From Ramazzottius varieornatus (lineage: Eukaryota; Tardigrada; Eutardigrada; Parachela; Ramazzottiidae): a DNA stretch of 64,000 bases. A program made the translations under genes and the position numbers. The stretch covers positions 5,019,092 through 5,083,091 of the forward strand of contig BDGG01000003.1 in the NCBI GenBank assembly GCA_001949185.1, written 5' to 3'. Within the stretch, counting starts at the first letter, position 1. Every line of letters starts with the position of its first letter. The notes under the pieces were generated by a model that saw only the letters and a program-made list of their open reading frames with translations, was not told the DNA's origin and did no database searches. Shown piece after piece: positions 10,565 through 21,508 of the stretch.

Positions 10565-10636
10565 GATATGCAGAAGTGTACCGACATAGCACCGAAGTGT
10601 CCTCGGACTGAACGGCTGAGAATCCTGGATAGCCAT

Positions 10637-12049
10637 CCGGCTTTATCGACAGAACATTCAGATTCTACCTGTCGGTCATAGACGGTAGAACGGTAAAGAT
10701 TCAGTACGTAATGATAATATCGGTATGAATATGATCGGTGTCACAGCTATGCTGCGGGGTTCAACATTAATGTTATACGCTAATATCGACGTGACGTCTA
10801 CTAGTATCTACTAGTATCTACTCGGGTGATATCTACTGGAAGTCTTATACTAACTTTGGTGCTGTAAGCATACTGCAGCTACACTAGGTTGCACAATGGT
10901 AAGATAAGGGACATGTGGACATAACCAGAGAAAAGAGACTAACATTCGGATGCCGCACAGGCCGCGAGGCGCGACTCCAAAAGTTCAGTCGTTGTGTCGA
11001 ACCAGGAGGTTAACAACAGAGTTCATTTACCGTAAAGTTATTCAGCCGTATAGCACGGTAATATCGGAAGTGTGGAAACATGGTGTCATACCTGATTGGG
11101 GTAACGGCGGGAGAAGAGCGACTCGCCCACCGAGCTGCCGTTATCTCTTTGTACTACTTGTATTGCGAGAGCTCCGCCCAAAAGGCTGCCCTTCATTTGA
11201 GCACAGTTTCGCTCGAGCTTCCTCTGATGAGTTTGCAATTCAGAGTCCCCTTGGGTATTGCCACATAAACTGGCGTCCTCCCAGAATACTGTACATATGG
11301 TACTGCAGTTCTGCATGCAAAATTGCTTCTGTAACGGTCACGTGCTCGCCACAAGCTTTTCCGGGTTGTGTTACATATGGAGTATACTCAAGGGGACTCT
11401 GAATCGCAAACTCACCAGAGAAAGCTCGAGCTCCAGACAGCACGATCCTTTTTTCAGGATGATTCCCCGTTTGTTTTTCTGATTTTTCCAAATTTTTTAG
11501 TTTTTGCTGAGTAATGGCTTTGTGTCTGATCAATCAAATTCGTACGAATCAACTGGCGAAATCATACTTTCGGCTTCCTTCTGGTAACTGCACTGATCAA
11601 TTTCGTGGGATCATCCGTTCTGCCTCTGCCGGATCTCCTGCATCTCTTCACGTTTCCCCACCATCAGAGCTGTCCATCCTACAATTCTTATAGTGTCGAG
11701 AACCACATAAGTCTACCAGGTACGTTTTGTACCCTATGGTGCTGTGGTCAGTTGGCTGCCGTGTGCAGTGTTTTAGGTGGATTCGTCTCAACCGGATGTC
11801 GTTTTCCGAATAACCGATCAACAATCAGCCGAAAGAACTCACGCTGAACGGCAGAACGCAAAACAATTTTCTGTTTTCCTCCATCAGCTTCCTCCTCTTG
11901 CTCAAGCCGTCTACTCCACTTTGGGCCATATTGGAACAACTCCGGGGGACAGGCACGCTTGCCCCCGGATGTCTGTAGGTTGTTTCCACATCGTAAAAGT
12001 GGAGATAAACTCGTATAGAGCGTTTTTGTTGGCCTGAGTTCTCTTTCAG
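10637..12049. other. Intergenic, repeat-derived, no gene seen
   Basis: It holds short CTACTAGTAT repeats near 10797-10820 and a GCGAGAGCTCCGCCCAAAA segment (about 11164-11183) found inverted at about 15719-15740. An inverted repeat is listed separately. No convincing reading frame. Confidence 0.4.
11211..11431. repeat. Inverted repeat, about 47-bp arms
   Basis: Arms 11211-11257 and 11384-11431 share GCTCGAGCTT, GAGTTTGC and ATTCAGAGTCCCCTTG. The loop is about 126 bp. It is probably a worn miniature element; no target duplication was recognised. Confidence 0.75.
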
Positions 12050-14642
12050 GATGTCACGCTGACCCTGACCAGAAAGATGGCCACATCAGACCCCAAGATA
12101 CCATGCCCGGAATGTGGAGAGCTGTACACATCTCGAGGCATGAGTAGGCACACCGGAAAGACAGCCTGTGAAACCAACCAGGAAAGAAACAGAAGGAATA
12201 ATTCAGCTCCCTCGAGCCAGTCAGTCGTCGCTCCTGCTGATCAGCTGATCGCAACGAAACCGATCCATGAAGGCCTCCAGCATCTGAAAGCCTCAACGAA
12301 AGTCATCCGCAGAATACCAAAAGGCGCTCGTATGCTGGAAGCAACGAGTTTAACGGAAAGAAAAGAAGATGTGCTTCAAAAAGAAGCAGTGAAAAACACC
12401 CAAAAGACGCAGTGCTCAAGAAGTTGGTAGAGGGCAAAATCAACGAAGGCGGTATATGCGGGGCGCTACGGGTGCTTTCCTCTGAGGATTCGGTGGCAGT
12501 TCCAACCCCGGAAGTTCTGGACACTCTTCGAGACACGCATCCTTCAGAAAGCCCAGACAGTTTGTTCCCAGATCCCCCAGATCAGTTGTCGCTGCCCGAA
12601 GAAGTGACGGTGGAGGAAATTCTCGCAGCTGTAAAGAGTTTTCCCAACGGATCTGCTGGTGGCGTTGATGGTCTGAGACCGCAGCATCTCAAAGACATGC
12701 TGTCAGGTGCACCGAACGGGGGCAACGGTGACGCTAGCAGAAGCATTGGCTAAGCTGATTACGATGATGCTTTTAGGCAGAATTCCTGACGCTGTTTGCG
12801 GTGTACTCTACGGGGCATCGCTCACAGCCCTCAAGAAGAAGATAGAAGCCTGCGACCAATTGCTGTGGGAAACACGCTACGTCGCTTGCCAGGCAAGATC
12901 GTTGTCAAGAGAGTGGGCCGTGTGATGGAGGAACAGGTCCGTCCTGAGCATGTCGATTGCGGTACCAGAGGTGGAGCAGAAGCAGCAGTCCATGCGGTTC
13001 GCTGCTTCCTTGAAGAGGGAAGAGACGAAAGCCAAGTGCTGCTCAAGCTTGACTTTAAGAACGCCTTCAGCACCATACACCGAGAAGTTCTTCTCCGTGT
13101 TATTAGAGACTCCTTGCCTAAATACTTTCCGTTTGCCTGACAGTCTTACCGATATCCCTCAAAGCTACTGTTTGGTCAACATACCCTCGAGTCAGCAAGG
13201 GGCGTGCAGCAAGGAGACCCGCTGGGGCCCTTATTGTTTTGCGTTCTCATCCAAAAGCTCACTTCCCCCCTGAATGTGTGGTACCTCGATGACGGCACCA
13301 TCGGCGGTAAGATCGAAACCGTCTTGTCAGATTTGCAGGTGGTAATCAGCGAAGGGTGGAAGCTCGGACTGGAACTGAACTCGGCTAAATGTGAGCTTTT
13401 CTGCTTCGGGGGTTCTGCTCTGGAACGCCAAGCCGCGCAGGGAAGAGCAGCCGTCGCCTGTCCGGCTATTTTCTTTCCTTCCAAGAGCGACCTCAACCTT
13501 CTAGGAGCACCACTGATGGAAGAGAGCCTGGAGGAAGCCGTCCGAGCTAAAACAAGTAAGATCCGGTTGGTAAACGCAAACTTAAATCTCTTGTTTGCCC
13601 ACCAGGCCCTTTTCCTGCTCAAGAACTGCCTTCGCCTGCCGAAGTTGCTGTACATTCTCCGGTGCTCTCCATTATAGAAGGTCCCTGCATTGCTCCGCGA
13701 GATGGACGAAGTGGTTCGGTCGAGCCTGTCGGAGATTACCAACACTGGGATGAGTTCCGGTCCATGGCGGCAAGCGACAATGCCTGTCGGTTTGGGTGGA
13801 TTAGGCATCCGTCGTACGGAAGAAGTCGCGCTCCCTGCCTTCTTGGCTTCGCTTCATTCTGTACAACAACTGGTGCTGAGTATCCTGCCTGAAGCCGACT
13901 TGTATGGTGAAGCAAACCTCGCTCTCGCCAAAGCTAGTGAGTACTGCTTCGGATAATGATAAAGCGCGACTTGTTGCAGTTTCAGATAAGAACTCAGGCT
14001 CCTGGCTTCATGCGCTGGTGTCATCCTCGTTGGGAAACCTGCTCGACAACAACGCCCTACGGATGAGTATTGGTTTGCGTCTTGGTGCCAAGCTATGCCG
14101 TCCCCACGTGTGTCGATGTGGCGCCAGCGTGGATGAGTTTGGCCAACACGGGTTGAGCTGTAAGTTCAGTGGGGGGCGTCACAGTCGTAACAGCGCGCTC
14201 AACGAGTCCCTGAAACGCGCGTTGACAACAGTCCAAATTCCTACACCTCTCGAACCACCCAGGATCTTCAGAAAGGACAAAAGACGGCCAGATGGAATGA
14301 CGCAAGCCCCTTGGAAGAATGGTATGGAGCTTGTATGGGACGTCACAGTTGTGGATACACAGGCTTTGACAAACTTTGCAATGTCAACGGCGAAAGCTGG
14401 ATCAGCTGCTGACGCCGCCGAGAAGAGAAAAGATCTCGAAGTACGAGGACATCGGAAGCCAATTTGAGTTCTTCCCTGTCGGACTGGAGACCCTTGGACT
14501 TTGGGGTCCTTCCACGACAGCGCTGTTTGAAGCTGTAGGAAGAAAGATGGCGGAAGTAACGGGCGAGCCGAGGTCATTTCAGTTTTTTAAGCAGCCAGAG
14601 TATCCATTGATATTCAACGTGGTAATTGCTATTCTGTTCTGA
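12050..14642 (+). mobile_element. Decayed LINE with reverse transcriptase and restriction-like endonuclease
   Basis: The element copies itself by target-primed reverse transcription. In order: a CPECGELYTSRGMSRH zinc finger (about 12101-12170); DGLRPQHLKDML; RPIAVGNTLRRL; VLLKLDFKNAFSTIHR; GVQQGDPLGPLLF; and WYLDDG (about 13279-13296), the polymerase catalytic motif as YLDD. Then come GGLGIR and a Cys/His cluster CRCGASVDEFGQHGLSC. The C-terminus has RPDG followed by WDVTVVDT, the PD-(D/E)XK-type pattern of LINEs with a restriction-like endonuclease. The last part reads ETLGLWGPS and EVTGEPRS. At least five frameshifts or stops break it, so it is inactive. The 5' limit is approximate. No apurinic-type endonuclease is seen upstream. 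Confidence 0.85.
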
Positions 14643-15140
14643 CTACTGTTAAAGATACGAAGGGTCTTGATGAAGTGTTTTATATTCTAGATGTCAAAAA
14701 GGGAAAATCCGTGTAGCGTTTTTGTTAATTTTGTATCGCTGCTTCCTCATTTTTTGAGTATAGATTATTGTCTTCAAATAAAGATATTTCACGCTGGCGA
14801 AAACAGCTAGTTGATTAACAAAGAATTGATTACTCTCAGGACCCTGCCGGCCGGACTATGGTACGATCGACAGGGTATGACGTAGCTCGTGCTGCCTGCT
14901 GCGCAATCGGCAGCCACGGCGCGGGGAAACTAGGTAGGAAGGTAGATGATCGTACAATGGTACAATCGCCAGTGGGTGGGTAGGTTGGTTGATCACTATT
15001 TGTTGACCATTGATCTTGGTAGATTGACAACTATTGGCTAACCGTTGGTCTTGCTGTCTTGACCACTAGTGGTTGACCATGGGTCTTTCTAGGTTGAGCA
15101 CTAGCGGTCGGCCATTGGTTTTACTATGTTTGACCACCAA
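14643..15140. other. LINE 3' flank and diverged ~36-bp tandem repeats
   Basis: An AATAAA-like signal (about 14778) may end the LINE transcript. About 14995-15135 holds four diverged units around TTGACCACTAGTGGTTGACC and GGTCTT. No gene. Confidence 0.55.
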
Positions 15141-15142
15141 TA

Positions 15143-15400
15143 CAGTCCTACCCGTGGGATGTGACAATTGCTTCTTCTGCAACCGAACTGCCTTTCTGCA
15201 CGAGACTGCTGGCCATGCACTGCGCAGCACGATCAGCTGATCGACGTCCGGTTATGGCTTGACTCAATCAAGTAATCGAGCACGTGTCCGATCAGCTGAT
15301 CGGTCTCATGCGAACAATATGGCGAGCAGCCCCGTGTACACGCGTACCGTCCGGAACTGAAATCGGGCGTTTGAACTGTCACATCTCTCAGGCAGGACTG
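15143..15400. mobile_element. Tc1/mariner-type miniature element, copy 1 (258 bp, TA target)
   Basis: Inverted ends CAGTCCTACCCGTGGGATGT and its counterpart ending CAGGACTG are flanked by TA at 15141-15142 and 15401-15402. The terminal repeats are about 30 bp and imperfect. The related copy 17514-17761 has the same ends. There is no coding sequence. Two GATCAGCTGATC-type palindromes lie inside. Confidence 0.8.
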
Positions 15401-15402
15401 TA

Positions 15403-15938
15403 CTGGCCATTCGCGTTGATAGGTTGACCGCCCAATCGCAGCTAGTTTATTGACCCGTCCTTTCTGTCTATTGGTCAGTGGGCGTGGTAACCGGTCTGGG
15501 CGGAGTCCACAGTTTACTGGAGTTGATTATTTGACTGGAAGATGCTTTTTATTACGTCAGATGTGACAGAACCTTGGTTCCCATCCTTTGATCTTTCCGC
15601 CATAGGCTCAGGCTTGCCATAGTTTCCCCAATTTAGGGGCTTTAGACTGAGTGAACAGCTTTCTACGATGACTCGAGCGGTCTATGATTCATTCTAAAGC
15701 TCCGCTGGAAGGCCAGCATTTTGGGCGGAGCTCTCGCAAAAGCTCGACCTACTGACCTCTATATCTGTTTAGTTTTTCCTGTTTTTGATCAGGCTAACTA
15801 AAGTTCACTCAAATCTTTGGAAATGTAACGCATAACAGAATGTTCAATGTCGATAGAAGTCATGCAGAATCAACAGGTTCAGATTCCATGTCAGCGCGTC
15901 CTGAAGACCGTGTCTGAGTTGAGAAGTCGAGTCCAATC
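15403..15938. other. Intergenic, no gene seen
   Basis: It contains the inverted copy (about 15719-15740) of the GCGAGAGCTCCGCCC segment also found near 11164. Nothing else recognised. Confidence 0.4.
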
Positions 15939-16382
15939 GTGCCACAACTAAAACGGAAACGTAAAGGCACTTCGCGACGTTCTGACACGAGGCCCGTGTG
16001 CGAAACGATCACGGCATGGTTAAGGGAAGGAAGTACCAAACAGAGAAACTGTACCGTAGGCATTACAGGCAATGATTCGAGCGCTACTTCTTCGAAGACG
16101 GAGTCCTGCACAACCACAGCGACCAACAGAAGTGACTCGCACGCCCCTCATTTGGTCGACATGCCCAGCGTTGATCATAGTACCAATTACGATCTGTATT
16201 CACACTGCGCTACGGGAAGTAATGAGGATCTTTCTGGCTGTGATTCGGACTCCATTATTCCTGCTGGATCTTCGGCTTTGAAAAATGCTAGCTGTGAGCA
16301 GTGTGATGCACGTGTTACGAAGACTACAGAGTCGACTGGATTGTGCTGTGATAACAAGACGAAAATCCCTCCGAACATATGA
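15939..16382 (+). CDS. Hypothetical 147-codon open frame, Ser/Thr/Cys-rich
   Basis: The frame starts MPQLKRKRKGTSRR, a basic nuclear-signal-like end, and continues Ser/Thr-rich with several Cys, ending CCDNKTKIPPNI. No family is recognised. It lies among miniature elements 1.7 kb upstream of the tyrosine recombinase and could be remains of the same element or chance. Confidence 0.2.
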   Translation: MPQLKRKRKGTSRRSDTRPVCETITAWLREGSTKQRNCTVGITGNDSSATSSKTESCTTTATNRSDSHAPHLVDMPSVDHSTNYDLYSHCATGSNEDLSGCDSDSIIPAGSSALKNASCEQCDARVTKTTESTGLCCDNKTKIPPNI

Positions 16383-16552
16383 AAAATGCCAGCCCTGCCC
16401 GTTGAACTGAAGGGACTGTACAGGTCATGCGGAACACTCATCCAAACCTCTTGTCAGTGTCAGCCCTTGGGACAAGTGGAGGTTTCGAGCAAAAAACCGG
16501 CCCATTAATTTAGTGCTTAGAGAAAAAATATGTCACAGCATGCTACCCGGCA

Positions 16553-16589
16553 ATCGTAAAGGCCCGGTAAGCTTCCGGGCGTTTACGAT
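16553..16589. repeat. GC-rich hairpin
   Basis: ATCGTAAAGGCCCGG and CCGGGCGTTTACGAT form 15-bp arms with one mismatch around TAAGCTT. No poly-T tract follows, so a terminator role is not indicated. Confidence 0.7.
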
Positions 16590-16920
16590 GGAGCTTAAAT
16601 AAGCGCAGTACCCGAACGAAGTGATCAGTGAGTTAAACATGGACCGAATTTTGTTAGTGAGTTACGAACCATTGTGTTCCGCTGTATCTGCTGCGAGAGT
16701 GAAACGATACTTTAAAGTGCCAATGATGCGGGACAGGTTTGGATCCGGGTGCGTGTATGAAGACCGCGCGGATGTTGGGTGAAATATCTGGTCAACGTGT
16801 GTATCGATCAGCTGATGACATGACACATAAGAGTCAAAACGGCGCGTACCGGGGGGATTCTTTACGCGGACCCGGACCAATCTTGTCCTACTTCATTGGC
16901 ACTCTAAAGTACTGATATTA

Positions 16921-17172
16921 CCTCCAGTGTATTCACTGCATTAAAAGTGCCGTCGGTACACATTTCCCCAGTCAATCAAGGATGTCCAAAATCAACGGCG
17001 GAACTCACGTTACAAAGTCGGCCCTAGCCAATCAAGGGCTAACTCACGATCAACAGGAAAAGTCCGCCCTGTCTTGTCTTTCTACGCTTGATTGTGGGAT
17101 TCGACTTTTCCAGTGTATCAACGAGCCTGTTAGCCTGCACAGATGCTTGTACTGCAGTGAATACACTGAAGG
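16921..17172. mobile_element. TA-flanked miniature element, second family (252 bp)
   Basis: Ends CCTCCAGTGTATTCACTGCA and, inverted, CCTTCAGTGTATTCACTGCA match at 19 of 20 bases and are flanked by TA (16919-16920 and 17173-17174). No coding capacity. Confidence 0.8.
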
Positions 17173-17174
17173 TA

Positions 17175-17511
17175 ATTATCGTTTCAATCTGCTCCTGCTA
17201 GGATGATAGCTGATGAACCATCAGAATATGCGCGACTTGATCAAAATACACAAAGTTCTAACGAAATCGGCGCAGGTATTGTCACAGATACTGTACATCC
17301 GGAGAACTGAAAGAACTAAAAGATAGTGTTGCGTGTTAGAAGAACACAACTAAGCAACCAACATTCATAAAACCAACATCCGGTGAATTCATGCTGCTAC
17401 ATTGTGTTTTGTCTGTCCCGAAGGAAGCAATGGTTGGAGTACCGACCAGCTCAATGTCTGCAGGTCCCTCTAATTCATAGCTACGACTAAGTATCTGATT
17501 TTTGTTTCATC
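17175..17511. other. Intergenic, no gene seen
   Basis: Nothing recognised between the two miniature elements. Confidence 0.4.
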
Positions 17512-17513
17512 TA

Positions 17514-17761
17514 CAGTTTTACCTCCGAGATATGTCAATTGCTTTAAATTTGACCGTGATATGCGACTCACAGTGTGGGTGACCAAACACATGGCAGGCC
17601 ACTAAAAGAACTGAATAAATGCAAGCGATTACTTGATTCGTGGTAACCGTGCTGAATGGCTTGCCATATTTCGTTTGTTTTGGTCCACCGTGTAGCAAAC
17701 AGATGGGTCATCGCAAAACAAAATCAAGCGTTTGAATTGACACATCTGGGAGGTAGAACTG
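17514..17761. mobile_element. Tc1/mariner-type miniature element, copy 2 (248 bp, TA target)
   Basis: Inverted ends CAGTTTTACCTCCGAGATAT and, on the other strand, CAGTTCTACCTCCCAGATGT. TA flanks lie at 17512-17513 and 17762-17763. Same family as 15143-15400. Confidence 0.8.
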
Positions 17762-17763
17762 TA

Positions 17764-18115
17764 TCAAGCAAAAACTACCGATCCGAATTTCCCAACATTT
17801 TGCACAGAACTTCGGAAAATAATTTGTGGGTACTTGAAGCAGTTTGTATTGCCTTACAATTCGAGATAAGTTTTGTCTAAATTTTTCTGGTCCAATTTTT
17901 TGAGATATGAGAGCTATTCGAACATAATTATTCTTAGCCAGTTGCTCAGGGTCGAAAGGTATTTTGTGGACATTACCTTTCGGAGGTTGTGTGAGACCCT
18001 TCAGAAAGTCAGTGAACGATTACATTTCGAAAACAGATTATACCCTTGATTTCTGTTCAGTCGACGACGCCATCTCCCTACGGATCGCCAAACCATCAGA
18101 CGGTTCGTTTCCTAG
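17764..18115. other. Upstream flank of the recombinase, no gene seen
   Basis: No reading frame continuous with the recombinase. TTTCCTAG directly before 18116 could be a splice acceptor, or its TAG could be a stop in the recombinase frame. Confidence 0.4.
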
Positions 18116-18877
18116 TTGGATAGCGAAGGGCTAAGCGGGAAAACAGCGACAGTTTATGTAGCCGGCGTAAGTTCAGAACAACTGGAGCACGGTTTCGAAG
18201 ATCCTGGTAGAAATGACCATTACCTCTCAATGATGTTGAAAGGTCTAACCAACCAAACCCGTCCGGACACATACAAGAGAAAGCCTCTGACAATAGAACA
18301 TTTACGACAGCTCAAAGCTGACCTATTCGGATCTCTCATTCCTCGACACGACCAACTGATGCTTTGGTCGGCTTTCACCATGGCCTTCTACGGCATGTTA
18401 CGTGTGTCCGAGTATACCAGTTCGAAGGAGACAAGTTTTGACAAATCAAACCTTGTCCTGAACGACTTACAAATATCCTGCGATTCGGTCCAAATATGTT
18501 TGCGGCGAGATAAAACCCATCGCAAAACCGAACCTCCTGCAATTTATCTAACAAAAACTCAAACGGATACTTGTCCCGTACAAGCCCTTCACGCTTATAT
18601 GCTAGTCAGATATTCAGCAAGGCATACACCATTATTCATTTCCCATGATGGAAGCTACCTGACTCGCCAACGTGTCAATCGCGAGCTACAATTTTTTCTC
18701 GGGAATGGCTTTACCTCTCATAGTTTCCGGATAGGAGCGGCTTCGACGGCTTCTAAAGCCGGATGCTCCATGGAACAGATTAGGGCCATGGGTAGATGGA
18801 GCAGCGACGTTTCAAACCGATACGTCCGACCAGATATGGTGTCCTTGACCCAAGCTATGCTGCGAATCTCACGTTAG
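18116..18877 (+). CDS. Tyrosine recombinase (Crypton/Ngaro-like), N-terminus missing or on an unseen exon
   Basis: Tyrosine recombinases cut and rejoin DNA through a covalent phosphotyrosine. The frame (about 253 codons) shows FYGMLRVSEYT (catalytic Arg), CLRRDKTH (beta-hairpin Lys), SHSFRIGA (HxxR), GRWSSDVSN (Trp in the second His position) and RYVR (Tyr nucleophile). All catalytic positions are filled and no stop interrupts them. The N-terminal core-binding domain begins in mid-fold (VYVAGVSSEQLEHGF). Animal recombinases of this type belong to Crypton and Ngaro/DIRS elements. No reverse transcriptase lies beside it, which favours Crypton or an orphan gene. Confidence 0.8.
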   Translation: MDSEGLSGKTATVYVAGVSSEQLEHGFEDPGRNDHYLSMMLKGLTNQTRPDTYKRKPLTIEHLRQLKADLFGSLIPRHDQLMLWSAFTMAFYGMLRVSEYTSSKETSFDKSNLVLNDLQISCDSVQICLRRDKTHRKTEPPAIYLTKTQTDTCPVQALHAYMLVRYSARHTPLFISHDGSYLTRQRVNRELQFFLGNGFTSHSFRIGAASTASKAGCSMEQIRAMGRWSSDVSNRYVRPDMVSLTQAMLRISR

Positions 18878-18879
18878 TT

Positions 18880-19506
18880 CAATCAGCCTTCGCTTGGGGT
18901 CTGTGTTTGGGGACTGTGCGAAGGCTGGGCAAATGGCTTACGCAATTGTGTATATCCGCCTACCTTGACAGTTTACCTTCATTGACCCCAAGTACTTCCG
19001 TGTTCGTTTCGTAATTAAGGAAGGTCCGGGCGTCAATCTTATTTTTTTCTTGAACAAAGCTTCTTGCGTACACGTGTGCACGCCTCGCGTAGCCTTACGT
19101 TGTTTGTAAGTTACGGTCTAAAAGTAGAAGCACGCGCACGTCTAACGTTGCCTTGTGCAGTAGCCGGTGGTTGCTGTAACCGAACACGAGTGCACGTTTA
19201 TCGCCGCCTACCGTGAAACTAGCCATAGTTGTAACCAAAACCGTGAGCGTCTATAACGTGGCCATACGTTGCTACCTGTAACCCACCGTGGTAATTTGGT
19301 TTCGCGCATACAATAGCATGCGCGTACAATAGCAATATTTTTATTGTCCTGCTAGCAGTGTCTTACTTTGCGCATTCTACGCTGATACGTTACCGTGTTA
19401 CCTTCGTCAAACTGACCTTTCTATCGTATAATAAGCTGACCCGCGAGTAACCGAAATTTTTCATCAAAATATTCGTACCTTACAATTAACCACAGTAGCA
19501 TACTGG
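18880..19506. other. Intergenic, no gene seen
   Basis: GCGCGTACAATAGCA is repeated near 19300-19332. Any 5' long terminal repeat of the following retroelement would lie here, but I could not identify one. Confidence 0.4.
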
Positions 19507-21508
19507 TTGGATTGGCCGAAGACTGGTTGTCAGTTTGCACATCTGCCTTGCACTTCATTATCATCTTACCGTTTTTTGATGGTAATTCCGCCAAGGAAGT
19601 CTGCATTAATACCAGCATCGCCCGAAAAGGGTACAGCTCGTACCGCTTCGTCAGTCCCTACGTCACCACAAAAAACAGAAGAACGTTTCGAAGTAACCGT
19701 CGTCAAAAATAAGCACGTTACTAACACGGATACCGAACTTCCCACTCTATCTGATCATCACGACTCAACGTTGCCACTACTCAACTCTGCCCATAACACG
19801 TTACAGTCGTCAACTTCGACTACTTCTTCCGCTACCACCGACAGCTTGGCAACTGAGTACGCAAAGTCAATTGTTGCGTCCACCTTCCGCCGACTAAAAG
19901 GACATATCAATTCACCTGCCTCCGACGAGGACCACCCGATTTCTACGATCAACGCTGATCTGCTAGACCATCACCACAACCAGCACGTTCAAACCACCAG
20001 AGTCGCACAACAACAAATTGAAATGGCCAAGAACGCCAACAGTGACGACATCGAACGGCACGATGAAGAAAAAGGGGGAGAAAGAGGTGAAAAAAACGAC
20101 GAAGCGAAAGGTCTGTTCGTTAATTTGCCCAAACAGACGCTGTCGATAAAGTTAAGACCGAACAGCAGGACGACGACGATGACAACGCCAACGAAATACC
20201 GAAGAAAGTCAAGCTCGATGCCGATACCCGCATCGAGACTATAGCTGCCACAAAAATCAACATTCCAATGCCGTTGTTCCACGGCCATGATGACGAAGAA
20301 ATCGGTATTTTCATCAAGAAGTTTGAGACGGCTTGCAAGCTTCAACGTATCCCAGCGAGGGACATGGTGGAACATGCGTTCTTACGCTTCCGTAACTCAG
20401 CGGATTCCTGGTGGAACCGCCGACCAACACACAATAACGAAACATGGGAGCACCTGAAAGCAGATCTGAAGACCGAGTTCCGACCAGCCGGATCCCTCGC
20501 CTTTCGAACAGCCCAGTTGAATCGCCGCAATACGCAGCCAGGCGAAAGCGTCAATCAATACTACGACGCAGTCATGAACCGGTATGGCATAGTGTAAAAC
20601 ATGGGAAAAAGTTTACTAACGAGGAGATGGCAGATAAGTTAGCCAGAGGCCTCCCTGGGGAGCTCGTCAAATTGGTCACAGTCCTGAATCCTAAAACTCC
20701 AGCGGAGTTCAAGCAGATTACTGCTCGAGTCATCGAGGCAGAGAAGAAAACGTCACAACAAACCCGAATCTTTAGGGAACAACAAATGCCTAACGACATA
20801 GCGGACCCAATGCCACACCGAACAGCACAGGTTGTGCAGACTCGTGTCTACACGCCCGAACGGCAAAATAACGGGACGTGGTACAACGGTAACATCAACC
20901 GCAGCTACAACTATCGCGGCGCCTTCAACGGACAAGCCAGTTTCCGAGGAGGATACCGCAACCAGTCCAACAGAGGATACCAAAGTTACAACTACTACAA
21001 CCGGTACCAGAACAGTAACAACAAGTTATGGTGGAAACTCCAAAAACGGTGAATACCGCGGTAACGGTAACGGAGACAACTACAGAAATGCTTTCAGTCG
21101 AGGTTTCAACCGCAACGATAACGGATTTCAGAACAACGGGTTCAACAGGTCCAACAGCAGTTACAACGGCGGTTACAATAACCGTAATCGCGACACCAAC
21201 ATCCCAGACGCCGAGACCACAGTACCAAGAGGTGGTCACAACAGAAACAGTACAGACACGACCGGGTAACAATAACATTACGGGTGGTACTACAAATACC
21301 GCCAGTCAGTCGGCAAGGACTTTCACTGCGACGTCTAGACCAACCAACCGTGCAGTGTCTTGTTACGTCTGCGGCCGACCACACTTCGCGTCCGGTTGTC
21401 CAGACCGACCCAACAAAGCCTCTACCGGACCTCAAGCACGTCGCGACCAGATGAACACCATGACGTATGCGCCACCACAACAATTTTCCATGCTTGTGAT
21501 GACCTCCG
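19507..21508 (+). pseudogene. gag of the LTR retroelement, frameshifted
   Basis: Gag proteins coat the element RNA. A low-complexity acidic N-terminus (19507-20120) shifts frame into a retrotransposon gag domain (about 20268-20597: FHGHDDEEIGIFIKKFE, AFLRFRNSADSWWNRR, TEFRPAGS). Another shift follows before LARGLPGELVK. After an Asn/Tyr/Gly-rich segment, CYVCGRPHFASGC (about 21361-21399) is a zinc knuckle with CX2CX3HX4C spacing. At least two frameshifts make it non-functional as written. The shift between zinc knuckle and protease could be natural gag-pol frameshifting. Confidence 0.75.

Noticed and set aside
9693-10592. 299-codon minus-strand frame (AYQHEDVGPHVSGG repeats)
   Set aside because: It is a second open frame of the minisatellite, open only because the unit length divides by three.
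20832-21278. Overlapping Thr- and Val-rich frames on both strands
   Set aside because: They are shadows of the Asn/Gly/Tyr-rich gag tail of the LTR element.
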